Shown: positions 16,396 through 25,003 of the stretch, in pieces | Numbering within the stretch: the first letter of the stretch is position 1 | Layout: each line of letters opens with the position of its first letter | NCBI GenBank assembly: GCA_046154185.1 | Contig: JBJXGE010000009.1 | Location: forward strand, 62,001-126,000 | Direction of reading: 5' to 3' | Length of the DNA stretch: 64,000 nt | Source: JBJXGE01 sp046154185 | GTDB taxonomy: Bacteria > Planctomycetota > UBA8108 > UBA1146 > JAJFFE01 | Program-made: the position numbers and the translations under genes | Notes under the pieces: model-generated | Seen by the model: the letters and a program-made list of their open reading frames with translations, nothing else | What the model was told of the DNA's origin: nothing | The model's database searches: none

Positions 16396-17842
16396 ATTTT
16401 CTTTGCTGCCCATTGCGGCCGCGTTCGCGCTGTTGTGGAGCGCGATGCATGTCTGCCCGGTCGCGTGGAGTGCGCCACCGGAGAAAATCGCGCTCACCGA
16501 GCTGCGAATAATTCCGGTGGGTGGTGACGAGGATGAAATCGCCAACGGCACGATCCTCATCGAGCACGGCAAGATCACCGCGATCGGCGCCAAGGTTGAG
16601 ATACCGTACGACGCGGTGGTCGTCGAATTGCCCGGCAAGATCGCCTTCCCCGGCATGATCGACCCGCACAGTGCGCGCGGCCTCGACGTCGCGAACGAGA
16701 GTCTGCCGGTCACTCCTTTCGTCGATGTCTACGACGCGCTCGATCCGGCGCGGCTCTTTTTCGAAGACAGTTTGCGCGACGGCATCACGAGCGTGCATAC
16801 GATTCCGGGTGACAACTGCGTTATTGGTGGCTTGAGCCGACTCGTTCGACCGATCGGCATGACACCCGACACCATGACGGTCAAGACCGCAGTCGCGCTC
16901 AAACTGTGCACGAGTCCGCGCCGCGGCTCGGATCGCATGCTGCAGATGCAGTCGCTGCGCGGCACGTTTGCGGAACTTGAAGATTACCTCGAGCGGGTCG
17001 CCGAGGAGCGCTACGAGGAGAGCGTCAAGAGAGATGGCAAGACTCTCGACGTGGGGCCGGCGGAAGCGCGCAAGCGCGGCCGGGAACTCGTACGGGAGGA
17101 GCACCTCGACGACGCGCATCGCAATCTCGCGCGCTTGAAGCAAGGGCGGCTCGACGCGTGGATCTACGCGGGCGCCGCAATGGATGTCGGACCGGCGATC
17201 GAGCTGGCACGGAGCCAGGGATTTCTCGAGCACACGGTGTTGGTGCTCGGCGGCGATGCGTTTCGCGCAATCGATGAACTCAAGGCGGCGCAGCGGCCAG
17301 TCGTGCTCGCGGCGGATTTGGTCTTTCGCGATCGCGATCGCGCGACCGGAGAGATCACCGAGATTTTTGTGCCGAAACTGTTCTACGAGGCCGGGCTCCG
17401 TTTCGCGCTGCAACCGCACCCGGACGGTTCGCTCGCGGAGCGCTATCTGACTTACCAAGCGGCGCGCTGTGTGCGCGAAGGTATTCCGCGCCGAGTCGCG
17501 CTCAAAGCGATCACCTTGAACCCGGCGAAAATGCTCGGCTGCGGCGATCGTTTCGGCTCACTCGAAGTCGGCAAGACGGCGAACGTAGTCATTTTCAGTG
17601 GCGATCCGCTCGAGTTCAGTTCGTGGGTGGAGCACGTCTATATCGACGGCATTCTGGCGTACGACCGCGCCCGCGATCCGCGGATTCAAAAATTACTGCC
17701 GAAGCCCAAGGATCCGGCACGCGCAGCGGAACCGATCGACGCGCCGACTCCCGCACCGCCGGTGGGTGACGAAACGCCGAAGCCGAGCGGCGATGGCAAA
17801 GGCGGAGGAATGCGCGCCGAATCTGCGGGCGGTAATCGATGA
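16385..17842 (+). CDS. Exported amidohydrolase-fold protein, array member 4 (half of HxH kept)
   Basis: The ATG at 16385 overlaps member 3 by 11 bases; 485 residues. A hydrophobic N-terminus (SLLPIAAAFALLWSAM) is probably a signal peptide cleaved before residue 30. Beta-1 reads GMIDPHSARG, with H95 in the first His position but A97 in the second. A helical charged insert (EDYLERVAEERYEESVKRDG) precedes the second half of the barrel. The C-terminal motif GSLEVGKTANVVIFSGDP is present. The last ~40 residues are Pro/Gly-rich and low-complexity. Probably inactive as a binuclear hydrolase, although mononuclear chemistry cannot be excluded. Confidence 0.83.
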   Translation: MVSRFSLLPIAAAFALLWSAMHVCPVAWSAPPEKIALTELRIIPVGGDEDEIANGTILIEHGKITAIGAKVEIPYDAVVVELPGKIAFPGMIDPHSARGLDVANESLPVTPFVDVYDALDPARLFFEDSLRDGITSVHTIPGDNCVIGGLSRLVRPIGMTPDTMTVKTAVALKLCTSPRRGSDRMLQMQSLRGTFAELEDYLERVAEERYEESVKRDGKTLDVGPAEARKRGRELVREEHLDDAHRNLARLKQGRLDAWIYAGAAMDVGPAIELARSQGFLEHTVLVLGGDAFRAIDELKAAQRPVVLAADLVFRDRDRATGEITEIFVPKLFYEAGLRFALQPHPDGSLAERYLTYQAARCVREGIPRRVALKAITLNPAKMLGCGDRFGSLEVGKTANVVIFSGDPLEFSSWVEHVYIDGILAYDRARDPRIQKLLPKPKDPARAAEPIDAPTPAPPVGDETPKPSGDGKGGGMRAESAGGNR

Positions 17843-20637
17843 GTGCTCGCTTCGGCGATCGACCTACTCGTGGGACGAGACTTTGCGGTCGAGTTCGTTG
17901 GCTCGTAGGAGTCACGCTCGTCGCTTGTGGCGCCGTCTGCTTCGGGGCGGAACCGAGACCGAGTTTCGTGTTGCGTGTTGGTCACGTGTTGCCGGTCAAT
18001 CCCGCAGGCGCGTGGCAGATCGACGATGCCGTTGTCATCGTGCGGGACGGCAAGATCGAACAAATCGGGCCGGCCGACACGACCACGATCCCGACCGACT
18101 TAGAAGTGATCGCCGAACCGGACGCTTGGCTCGTCCCGGGTTTCGTCGCGGCGGATACGCGCTTTGGCGGCGCACATGCGGGCGATGAGTCGGTCGCCGC
18201 CGGTTATTACGCGATCGATGCATTCGACCGTTACGGTGATTTTGCTCGCAGCTTGGCCGCCGGTGTCACGACCGTGCATCTCAATCCGGGATGGCATCGA
18301 CTTCTGAGCGGCCAAGGTGCAATCGTGAAACTCGGCGGGACGCCGGCCGAACGCGTGCTGCGTTCGCACGCGGATTTCTGCATCAATCTCGGCGTCTACG
18401 GTCCGCCGCGTGATGTCACGTTTTCGTTTCCAGCCTCGTCGGATGTCGCGATCGAAGCGCCGATCGTGCAGCGACCCGCATCGCGACTCGGGCAATTTCT
18501 CGGTTTGACCGAAGCGCTCGCGGCGTCGCGCGGCGCGTCGATCAACGACGAGTTTTCCTGGCATCGAGCTGCGTTGCGCGCCGGTTGGGATGCCAAACTT
18601 CCGCTCCGCATCACTGCGGAGCGCGCAGCGGACATACTCGGCGCGAAGTCTTTCCTGATCGCAAATGAGCGCGCGGGTTACCTTGTCGGCGGTCTCGAAG
18701 CGGCGCGCGTCGCGGCGAGTCTCGAGCGCGAGAAAATTCCTCTCGTTTATCGGCCGGGCGATTCGTTCATGGCCGGTGGCGCCGATTTCGGCAGCAGTCC
18801 GGAGGCGCTCGCGACGCACTACGATTTACTTTCTCTGCACAAGAACATCCCATTGGCGTTCGCGCCGCCAACGACGAGCGGAGTGCGCGAACTGCGCTTG
18901 GTCGCGGCGCAAGCGCATGCCGCCGGCGTGTCGGAGTTGCGCGCGCTGAGCGGCATTACGCGTACCGCCGCCGAGATTCTCGGCGTGAGTGATCGGGTGG
19001 GATCGCTCGCTCCCGGGCTGGACGCTGATTTTCTTTTGATGACGGCGCACCCACTCGACATCGCGAGCCACGTCGCGCAAACCTTTGTCGGCGGAACGCG
19101 GGTCTACCAGGCGCCCGAGAGTACCGCGCTCATCGTGCGCGGCGAACGCATTTGGGTACGTCCAGGGCAGGAAATCGAGCAGGGTGAACTACTGATCGAG
19201 AACGGCCGCATCGTCGCCGTGGGTCGTGCGGTTCCGCATCCGCCGCACGCGCGGGTCATCGATGGTGGACCCGGCTCCTATATCACGCCGGGTTTCATCG
19301 ATGGGTTTGGTCACCTCGGTTTTGGCGGCGATGCGAACGCGACCAATCCGGAAGACGATTTGAGTGGGCTCGTCGGCGCGGCGAGCGCCGCGGAGTTGCG
19401 CGTCGCGCACGCCGGCGTGACGACGCAGCTGGTGGGGCCACGCCGCTTTTCGGCGCGCGGTTCGCGGCTGATGGCGATGAAGACATCCGGTGTGCGTCGC
19501 GCCGAACGAGTGTTGAAGCCGACCGCGGCCATAGCCTTCGACGTGCGCGGCACCGATCCGCGCACGATCGGCGAGACGCTGCGGCGGCGACTCGAAGCAG
19601 GCAAGAAGTACATCGCGAGTTGGGAGAAATACGAACAGGAACTCGCGGCGTATCGCGCGAAAGAAGCGAAGGGCGAGGCGACGCCGGCAACCAAAAAAGT
19701 CGAGGAGGTTGTCGAGCAGAAGGCCGATCTGATCAGTGGCACGTGGGAAGGGACGGCGACCGGCGCGCCGCTGCCGGCGCCGCAGCGCGGCAAGGTTGTG
19801 TTGCGCCTCGAAGGCAAAGAGATCGAGGGTCGAGTGATTGAACCGCCGGTGCCGTTTGAGCATCGGATCTTGCTGACCTTGAATGATCGTCAACTCAAAG
19901 GACACATCGAAGTCGACACCGGGGGCCGCGGAAATCCGACCGTGGAAGCCGAGTTCGTTGGGGATGAACAAATCAAAGGCAGCGTTGCGCTCCTGGGTTT
20001 TCAAGTGCAATTCGAGATGCGGCGAATCGACAAAGCCACCGTCGAGTTCAAAGTGACGCGCCGGCTCGCGACGAAGAGCGGTCGACCAGAACCGCCGACG
20101 ATCGATGAATCGCTCGAACCGCTGCGCGCACTCTTGCGGAAGGAAATTCCGGCGTTGATCGCCGCGAATTCCGCTGCCGAGATTCGCGAAGTGCTAAAGG
20201 TCCTCGTGACCGAACATCAGCTGCCGGTCGTGCTCATCGAAGCGCAAGAGGCCGACGTGCTTGCGGCGCAGCTCGTCGAACAACAAGTCGGCGTCGTGCT
20301 GCCGCGCTTTCCGGTCACCGAACGGCGCGAAACCGAATACCACCATGGCGACACGTTGCAGCGCCACGGCGTTCGCATCGCATTCCAGAGCGCCGCCGAG
20401 GATGGCGCGCGCGCGTTGCCGTTCCAAGTGCTGTTCGCGATCGAACGCGGCTTGAGTGCCGAGGCGGCGCTTGCGGCGCTGACGAGCGATGCGGCAGCGC
20501 TGTACCGCGTCAGCGATCGCATCGGAACGCTCGAACTCGGCAAGGACGCCGACCTCGTGATTTTCGCCGGGCATCCATTTCAGCGCGGGAGCAAAGTGGA
20601 GCGAGTGCTCGTGAACGGCAAGGAGGCGCGCGAATGA
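17839..20637 (+). CDS. Exported two-domain amidohydrolase-fold fusion, array member 5
   Basis: 932 residues, ATGA overlap with member 4. After a signal peptide (VTLVACGAVCFGAE) there are two complete amidohydrolase-like units. The first (~45-425) has D106-T-R108 in place of HxH. The second (~430-932) has F490-G-H492. Each ends with its own family motif (VGSLAPGLDADFLLM near 392-406, IGTLELGKDADLVIF near the end). The second unit carries a charged helix (KKYIASWEKYEQELAAYRAK) and, at ~632-733, an all-beta insert (SGTWEGTATGAPLP ... GFQVQFEMRRID) resembling small lipocalin-like beta-barrels. Fusion of two degenerate paralogues suggests that neighbouring subunits contact each other in the mature complex (inference). 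Confidence 0.85.
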   Translation: MSARFGDRPTRGTRLCGRVRWLVGVTLVACGAVCFGAEPRPSFVLRVGHVLPVNPAGAWQIDDAVVIVRDGKIEQIGPADTTTIPTDLEVIAEPDAWLVPGFVAADTRFGGAHAGDESVAAGYYAIDAFDRYGDFARSLAAGVTTVHLNPGWHRLLSGQGAIVKLGGTPAERVLRSHADFCINLGVYGPPRDVTFSFPASSDVAIEAPIVQRPASRLGQFLGLTEALAASRGASINDEFSWHRAALRAGWDAKLPLRITAERAADILGAKSFLIANERAGYLVGGLEAARVAASLEREKIPLVYRPGDSFMAGGADFGSSPEALATHYDLLSLHKNIPLAFAPPTTSGVRELRLVAAQAHAAGVSELRALSGITRTAAEILGVSDRVGSLAPGLDADFLLMTAHPLDIASHVAQTFVGGTRVYQAPESTALIVRGERIWVRPGQEIEQGELLIENGRIVAVGRAVPHPPHARVIDGGPGSYITPGFIDGFGHLGFGGDANATNPEDDLSGLVGAASAAELRVAHAGVTTQLVGPRRFSARGSRLMAMKTSGVRRAERVLKPTAAIAFDVRGTDPRTIGETLRRRLEAGKKYIASWEKYEQELAAYRAKEAKGEATPATKKVEEVVEQKADLISGTWEGTATGAPLPAPQRGKVVLRLEGKEIEGRVIEPPVPFEHRILLTLNDRQLKGHIEVDTGGRGNPTVEAEFVGDEQIKGSVALLGFQVQFEMRRIDKATVEFKVTRRLATKSGRPEPPTIDESLEPLRALLRKEIPALIAANSAAEIREVLKVLVTEHQLPVVLIEAQEADVLAAQLVEQQVGVVLPRFPVTERRETEYHHGDTLQRHGVRIAFQSAAEDGARALPFQVLFAIERGLSAEAALAALTSDAAALYRVSDRIGTLELGKDADLVIFAGHPFQRGSKVERVLVNGKEARE

Positions 20638-22007
20638 GGCGGTCGAACGAACGGTTTGCAAACTTCCGCGTCGCGCCGTTCCGTTGGGTGCTTTTTTTGT
20701 GGACGGTCCTGATGGTCGGCCCTCACGGGCTTGCAGCAGAAGAAACTGCGCCGGTCCGAACGGCGGCGCCGGCCGTGCTGGATCCCGGCATTACTCCGGA
20801 CCCCAATAGCGCGGCACGGTCGAAAAAGTCAGCGAGCGCTCAGCCACAACTCGCATTCCGGGTCGCCAAGGTCATCACGTTCGATCGCGAAGAACGTGTG
20901 ATCAATAATGCGGTTGTGCTGGTCGCGAACGGCAAGATCACCAAGGTCGGCCATCACAAAGACGTGACCATTCCGGCCGATTGTCAAATCATCGATCGCC
21001 CCACGCTGTGGCTCGTGCCGGGCATGGTCGATTGTCACAACCATATCGCCGGTTCGTTGAGCGATCTCAATGACATGGTCTATCTCACTAATCCCGGCCT
21101 AAACACACTCGAGACGCTCGAGCCGGAGAATGCCAACCTCAAGCGCGGGCGCGCGGGCGGGGTCACGACGGTGCTCCTGATTCCGGGGAGCGGCACGAAC
21201 ATGAGCGGCTTCGGGACGATTGCGCGACTGGCGGGTGACAGCGTCGATGACATGGTCGTTGCATCGCCCGGCTCATTGAAGATCGCGCAGGCCGGCAATC
21301 CCGAGAGCTACTGGTACGGCGTGGGGCGCTCCTTCATGAATTACAACACGCGCCAAACGCTCACCAAGGCGCGCGACTACCACGAGCGATGGAAACGCTT
21401 TGAAGCCGATCAGTCGCTCGCGCGACCCGACTTCAACCCGATCTTCCACAACTTTCGCGGTTTGTTCGAAGGCAAGTTCGTTGTCTCGGTGCACACGCAG
21501 ATCTACCAAGTCGTGATGATGTCGATCTTGATGTTGGCGCGCGAGTTCAAGCTGCAAACCGTACTCGACCATAGCGAGTTCGACGCGTGGAAACTCGCGC
21601 CACTCATCCGCGACGACCCCAACGTGTACACGATCTGCGGACCGCGCGTGTTGCATTTCGATCGCACCGAGCGCCGCATCGTAGGGCTCGCGGCCCAGTG
21701 GTGGCAGCACGGTGTGCGGCGGCTCGGCATCAACACCGACGCGCCGGTGATTCCGCAGGAAGAGCTTTCCTACCAAGCCGCGATGGGGTGCTGGTACGGC
21801 TGGAAGCCGTATGAAGCGTTGCGCGGTGTCACGCAGTTGCCGGCCGAGGCGTTGAAGATCCAACACCGCGTCGGTTCCATACAAGAAGGACTCGATGCGG
21901 AGTTTTGCTTGTGGACGGGCGATCCGATCGACCCGCGCTCCGTGTGCGAAATCACGGTGGTTCAGGGTCGCGTCGTTTACAACGTCGCGGAAGGTCGCGA
22001 GTTTTAG
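20634..22007 (+). CDS. Exported amidohydrolase, array member 6: the only one with an intact metal site
   Basis: 457 residues, ATGA overlap with member 5. A signal peptide (WVLFLWTVLMVGPHGLAAEE) is followed by a ~40-residue linker. The barrel keeps the ligands of subtype I amidohydrolases: H135 and H137 in MVDCHNHIAG, a Lys in SLKIAQAGNP, H287 in VVSVHTQ, H313 in VLDHSEF and D369 in GINTDAP. The family C-terminus is RVGSIQEGLDAEFCLWTGDP. It is closest in style to imidazolonepropionase-like amidohydrolases, which hydrolyse cyclic amides or dipeptides; the real substrate is unknown. It has the shared charged insert ARDYHERWKRFE. As the only apparently active member it is the natural catalytic centre of the array. 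Confidence 0.9.
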   Translation: MRRSNERFANFRVAPFRWVLFLWTVLMVGPHGLAAEETAPVRTAAPAVLDPGITPDPNSAARSKKSASAQPQLAFRVAKVITFDREERVINNAVVLVANGKITKVGHHKDVTIPADCQIIDRPTLWLVPGMVDCHNHIAGSLSDLNDMVYLTNPGLNTLETLEPENANLKRGRAGGVTTVLLIPGSGTNMSGFGTIARLAGDSVDDMVVASPGSLKIAQAGNPESYWYGVGRSFMNYNTRQTLTKARDYHERWKRFEADQSLARPDFNPIFHNFRGLFEGKFVVSVHTQIYQVVMMSILMLAREFKLQTVLDHSEFDAWKLAPLIRDDPNVYTICGPRVLHFDRTERRIVGLAAQWWQHGVRRLGINTDAPVIPQEELSYQAAMGCWYGWKPYEALRGVTQLPAEALKIQHRVGSIQEGLDAEFCLWTGDPIDPRSVCEITVVQGRVVYNVAEGREF

Positions 22008-22010
22008 CCT

Positions 22011-23330
22011 ATGAGACTTTGCATTCTCACTTTGCTCTGTTCGTGGCTCCTGGCGCTGACGACTTGCGCGTCGGCGAGCGAACCGCTCGTTGTCATTCGG
22101 GCGGGAACCGTGATCACCGTTTCTGGGGAGACTTACTCACCCGGAATGATCGTGATCGAAGATGGCAAAATCCGGCACGCGGGCGCGGCGATCACGACGC
22201 CAAGTTCGGCGCGCGTGATCGCGGCGGAACGCGAGACGGTGTTCCCTGGCTTAGTGCTCGCGTCGACACGCTTCGAACTCGCGGACCATCCGCGGAGCGG
22301 AAATCACGCGGACGCCCGCGTCGCCGACGACGTGCGCCCGCAACAGATCGACTTCGATGCGCTACTGGCGAACGGCTTCGTCGCCGCGAGTTTCGTGCCG
22401 CCGGGAACGGGAGTGCCCGGTCGAGCGGCGCTCTATCGGACCGGCGGTGCTGCCGGCGTCGGACTCGTCTCCGCGGACGGACCACTTCGCATCACGTTCG
22501 ACAATCCCGGGCGCGACAAACGTGAACTCCTCGGAATTCTGCGCGCCGCGCAAAAGGCCGTGAAGGACCGCGACAAGGCGCGCGAAGAGTGGGACAAGCA
22601 GCAGGAGGCGGCGCGCAAGAAAGCCGAGGCGACGCCAAAGCCGGAGCCGTCCGGCGGAAGCGGCGCCGAGCCGGCCGTACCGCCGGCTACTCCGACTGGT
22701 GCTCCGCCGGCGGCAAAACCGCCGGATGCTCCCGCGGAATTCAAGCCACCGGAAGTCGCGGCGAATCTGCGGCCGTTCATGGATCTGCTCGACAAGAAGA
22801 TGGCGCCGCTCTTGGTGATCGAGCTTGCGGGTCCTTCCGACTTTCGGCATCTCGAGGAAATCCAACAAATCTTCCCCGAACTCGTCGGCACGCTGCAGTT
22901 GAAGCGCGGATTCCAAGTCGACTACCGCTACATCGCGGCGGATCTCGGCAAGGCCAAAGCGCGTGTCGAACTTCAGCCGCTACTCGACCGCGTGCCGAAT
23001 GCCGCTGAACGCTTCAATCTTGCGGCCGAGCTCGCGGAAGCTGGCTGCGAGCTGGTTTGGTTGCCGGTTGCGGATGGGGCCGACGAGTTCGCGCGATTCC
23101 GGGGTCGCGTCGGCGATCTCGTGCGCGCGGGATTGAATCGCGATGCCGCGTTGAAAGCGTTGACGCTTCATGCCGCACGTGCGCTCGGAGTCGATGATCG
23201 CTACGGCAGCATCGAAAAAGGCAAACTCGCAGACCTCGTGTTATTGGATGGCGATCCGCTCGATCCGGCGACGCAAGTGACGCGCGTTTTGATCGGCGGA
23301 GAGATCGCCTGGAAGCGGAGTCAGCCATGA
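22011..23330 (+). CDS. Exported amidohydrolase-fold protein, array member 7 (metal site lost)
   Basis: 439 residues, starting three bases after the stop of member 6. A signal peptide (LTLLCSWLLALTTCASAS) leads into the N-terminal beta-sandwich. At beta-1 the motif is GLVLASTRFE, so HxH becomes S85-T-R87. The middle holds a charged helix (AVKDRDKAREEWDKQQEAAR) and a Pro/Ala/Gly-rich linker. The C-terminal YGSIEKGKLADLVLLDGDP is intact. The C-terminal half is therefore conserved while the catalytic half is not, which is expected of a protein kept for structure or binding. Confidence 0.83.
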   Translation: MRLCILTLLCSWLLALTTCASASEPLVVIRAGTVITVSGETYSPGMIVIEDGKIRHAGAAITTPSSARVIAAERETVFPGLVLASTRFELADHPRSGNHADARVADDVRPQQIDFDALLANGFVAASFVPPGTGVPGRAALYRTGGAAGVGLVSADGPLRITFDNPGRDKRELLGILRAAQKAVKDRDKAREEWDKQQEAARKKAEATPKPEPSGGSGAEPAVPPATPTGAPPAAKPPDAPAEFKPPEVAANLRPFMDLLDKKMAPLLVIELAGPSDFRHLEEIQQIFPELVGTLQLKRGFQVDYRYIAADLGKAKARVELQPLLDRVPNAAERFNLAAELAEAGCELVWLPVADGADEFARFRGRVGDLVRAGLNRDAALKALTLHAARALGVDDRYGSIEKGKLADLVLLDGDPLDPATQVTRVLIGGEIAWKRSQP

Positions 23331-24811
23331 TAAAGGCCGGCAAGGTGCGATGCGTTTCGCGACGAAACGGAATGCTGGTATTGGTGCTGATCTGCGAGCT
23401 TGGCGCGCTCACGCTACCGCGCGTCGTCGTGGCGCAAGACTCTGAAGTCTTGCAAAACGGCGCGGCGCTCAACGATGCGACCTGGGCGTTGCAAGATCCA
23501 CCCGAACCGCCGCGTCCGCGACGGCGACGTCCGGGCGGCGGCCGCCCCCCGGGGCCTGGCGCCGATCCTAGTGCGCCGAGCGCGCCGGATGCCGCCGCGA
23601 AGCCGGCCGCCGATGCGGCGAAGAAGACGACTACGCCCGACAGTTACCTCGCGATCGAAGGTGGCATTGTGCACACGGTCACCGGCGCGACGCTCGATGG
23701 CGCGCGCGTTTTGGTGAAGAACGGGCGCATCGCCGCGATTGGCGCCGAGATCGAGATTCCGAAGGATGCCGAGCGCCTCGACGCGAAGGGTCTGCACGTC
23801 TATCCCGGATTGATTGGACTGAACACGCGCGGGATCTTGAGCGAGCCGGATGGCACGGACTTCTACAACTTAAACCTGACGCTCGCGCTTTCGGCGGGCA
23901 TGACAACGATCGCGACTGGCAATAGTGTGCTCAAGCTGACGTTCGGCACGCCGACCGATCACGCGTTGCGGACCGAAGTGTTCAGCACGCTCAGCTACAG
24001 TTCGAATAATCCCGGCGGTCGCCGCGCGTTGCGCGAGTCGCTCGAGCGCGTACGCCAGCATTTGCGCGATCTCGACCGCTATGAAAAAGATCGTGCGCGC
24101 GATCCCGAAGTGAAGCGGCCGGACGAGAGCTGGATTCGCGGGCCATACCAACAAGCGATGCGACTCATGCGCCAGGAGCAGACCGCGATTGCCGATGGCG
24201 AAACCGCGCAAGATTTGCTCGAGCTATGCGGCTTGGCGGAGCAGTTCGATTTCGGGCTGGTCATCCGCGGTGCGCGCGAGGGTTACTTGGTGGCGCGGGA
24301 ACTCGCGCGAGCTGGCGTCGCCGTGATCATCGATCCGCGCGTGCGCGCCGATCGCGACGAGACGCGCATCGCCGACAACGGTTCGGCGATCGAGAACGCG
24401 CGCATCCTCCACGACCACGGTGTCCAAGTGACGATTTCGCCCGGCGGCGGCATCTCGCTCGGGGGGCTCGGTGGGCGTGACCTGCAACATCTGACGATGG
24501 CGGCCGCGTTCGCCGTGCGCGGCGGGCTCAGCGAGGTTGCCGCGATCGAATCCATCACGATCGAAGCCGCACGGCTCCTCGAGGTCGATCACCGCGTCGG
24601 CTCCATCGAAGTCGGCAAAGACGCGGACTTCGCGATTACTGACGGCGAATTGCTCCACTACATGACGCACGTCCGTTACGCGATCGTGAATGGCAAAATC
24701 GCCTACGACAAACAAAAGGACTCGCTGTACCGCCACATTCGACCCGACGGTCAGCTCGACCCACCGCCACCGCCCGACCATTGGCCGCGCGAACTGGGCC
24801 AGGCTTGGTGA
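23327..24811 (+). CDS. Exported amidohydrolase-fold protein, array member 8 (metal site lost)
   Basis: 494 residues, ATGA overlap with member 7; last gene of the array. The signal peptide (MLVLVLICELGALTLPRVVVAQ) follows a basic n-region. Residues ~57-105 are a Pro/Arg/Gly-rich low-complexity linker. Beta-1 reads YPGLIGLNTRG, so HxH becomes N166-T-R168. A helical insert (LERVRQHLRDLDRYEKDRARD) matches the charged inserts of other members. The C-terminal domain (VGSIEVGKDADFAITDGE) is followed by a tail ending in a Pro-rich stretch and Trp. No catalytic metal ligands are apparent. Confidence 0.83.
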   Translation: MIKAGKVRCVSRRNGMLVLVLICELGALTLPRVVVAQDSEVLQNGAALNDATWALQDPPEPPRPRRRRPGGGRPPGPGADPSAPSAPDAAAKPAADAAKKTTTPDSYLAIEGGIVHTVTGATLDGARVLVKNGRIAAIGAEIEIPKDAERLDAKGLHVYPGLIGLNTRGILSEPDGTDFYNLNLTLALSAGMTTIATGNSVLKLTFGTPTDHALRTEVFSTLSYSSNNPGGRRALRESLERVRQHLRDLDRYEKDRARDPEVKRPDESWIRGPYQQAMRLMRQEQTAIADGETAQDLLELCGLAEQFDFGLVIRGAREGYLVARELARAGVAVIIDPRVRADRDETRIADNGSAIENARILHDHGVQVTISPGGGISLGGLGGRDLQHLTMAAAFAVRGGLSEVAAIESITIEAARLLEVDHRVGSIEVGKDADFAITDGELLHYMTHVRYAIVNGKIAYDKQKDSLYRHIRPDGQLDPPPPPDHWPRELGQAW

Positions 24812-24943
24812 GTCGCAGAGCGCGTCGTCGCCAAATTCGAGTGCTCTGATCGAGTCGATTTCGCGCCCTCACAACGTCCGTTTGCACTGCATCTTGTTGC
24901 GAACCGGAGCGGCGCACGCCGTGACCGGCATGGCGCGTGCTTT

Positions 24944-24957
24944 CCTATATATATAGG
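24944..24957. repeat. AT-rich palindrome CCTATATATATAGG
   Basis: A perfect 14-base palindrome in otherwise GC-rich sequence, in the gap between the convergent amidohydrolase array and the ABC-F gene. It could be a protein-binding site or simply an AT-rich patch; no flanking terminator stem is evident. Confidence 0.35.
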
Positions 24958-25003
24958 TGTGACGGGCGCGACGCGGTCGGTTTTCTTCGACTTACGACTC
25001 GAG

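Noticed and set aside
16088..17458. 456-codon open frame on the minus strand
   Set aside because: It lies antisense to two amidohydrolase genes with clear motifs, is Arg/His-rich, spans their junction and has no ribosome-binding site. It is a GC-codon shadow.
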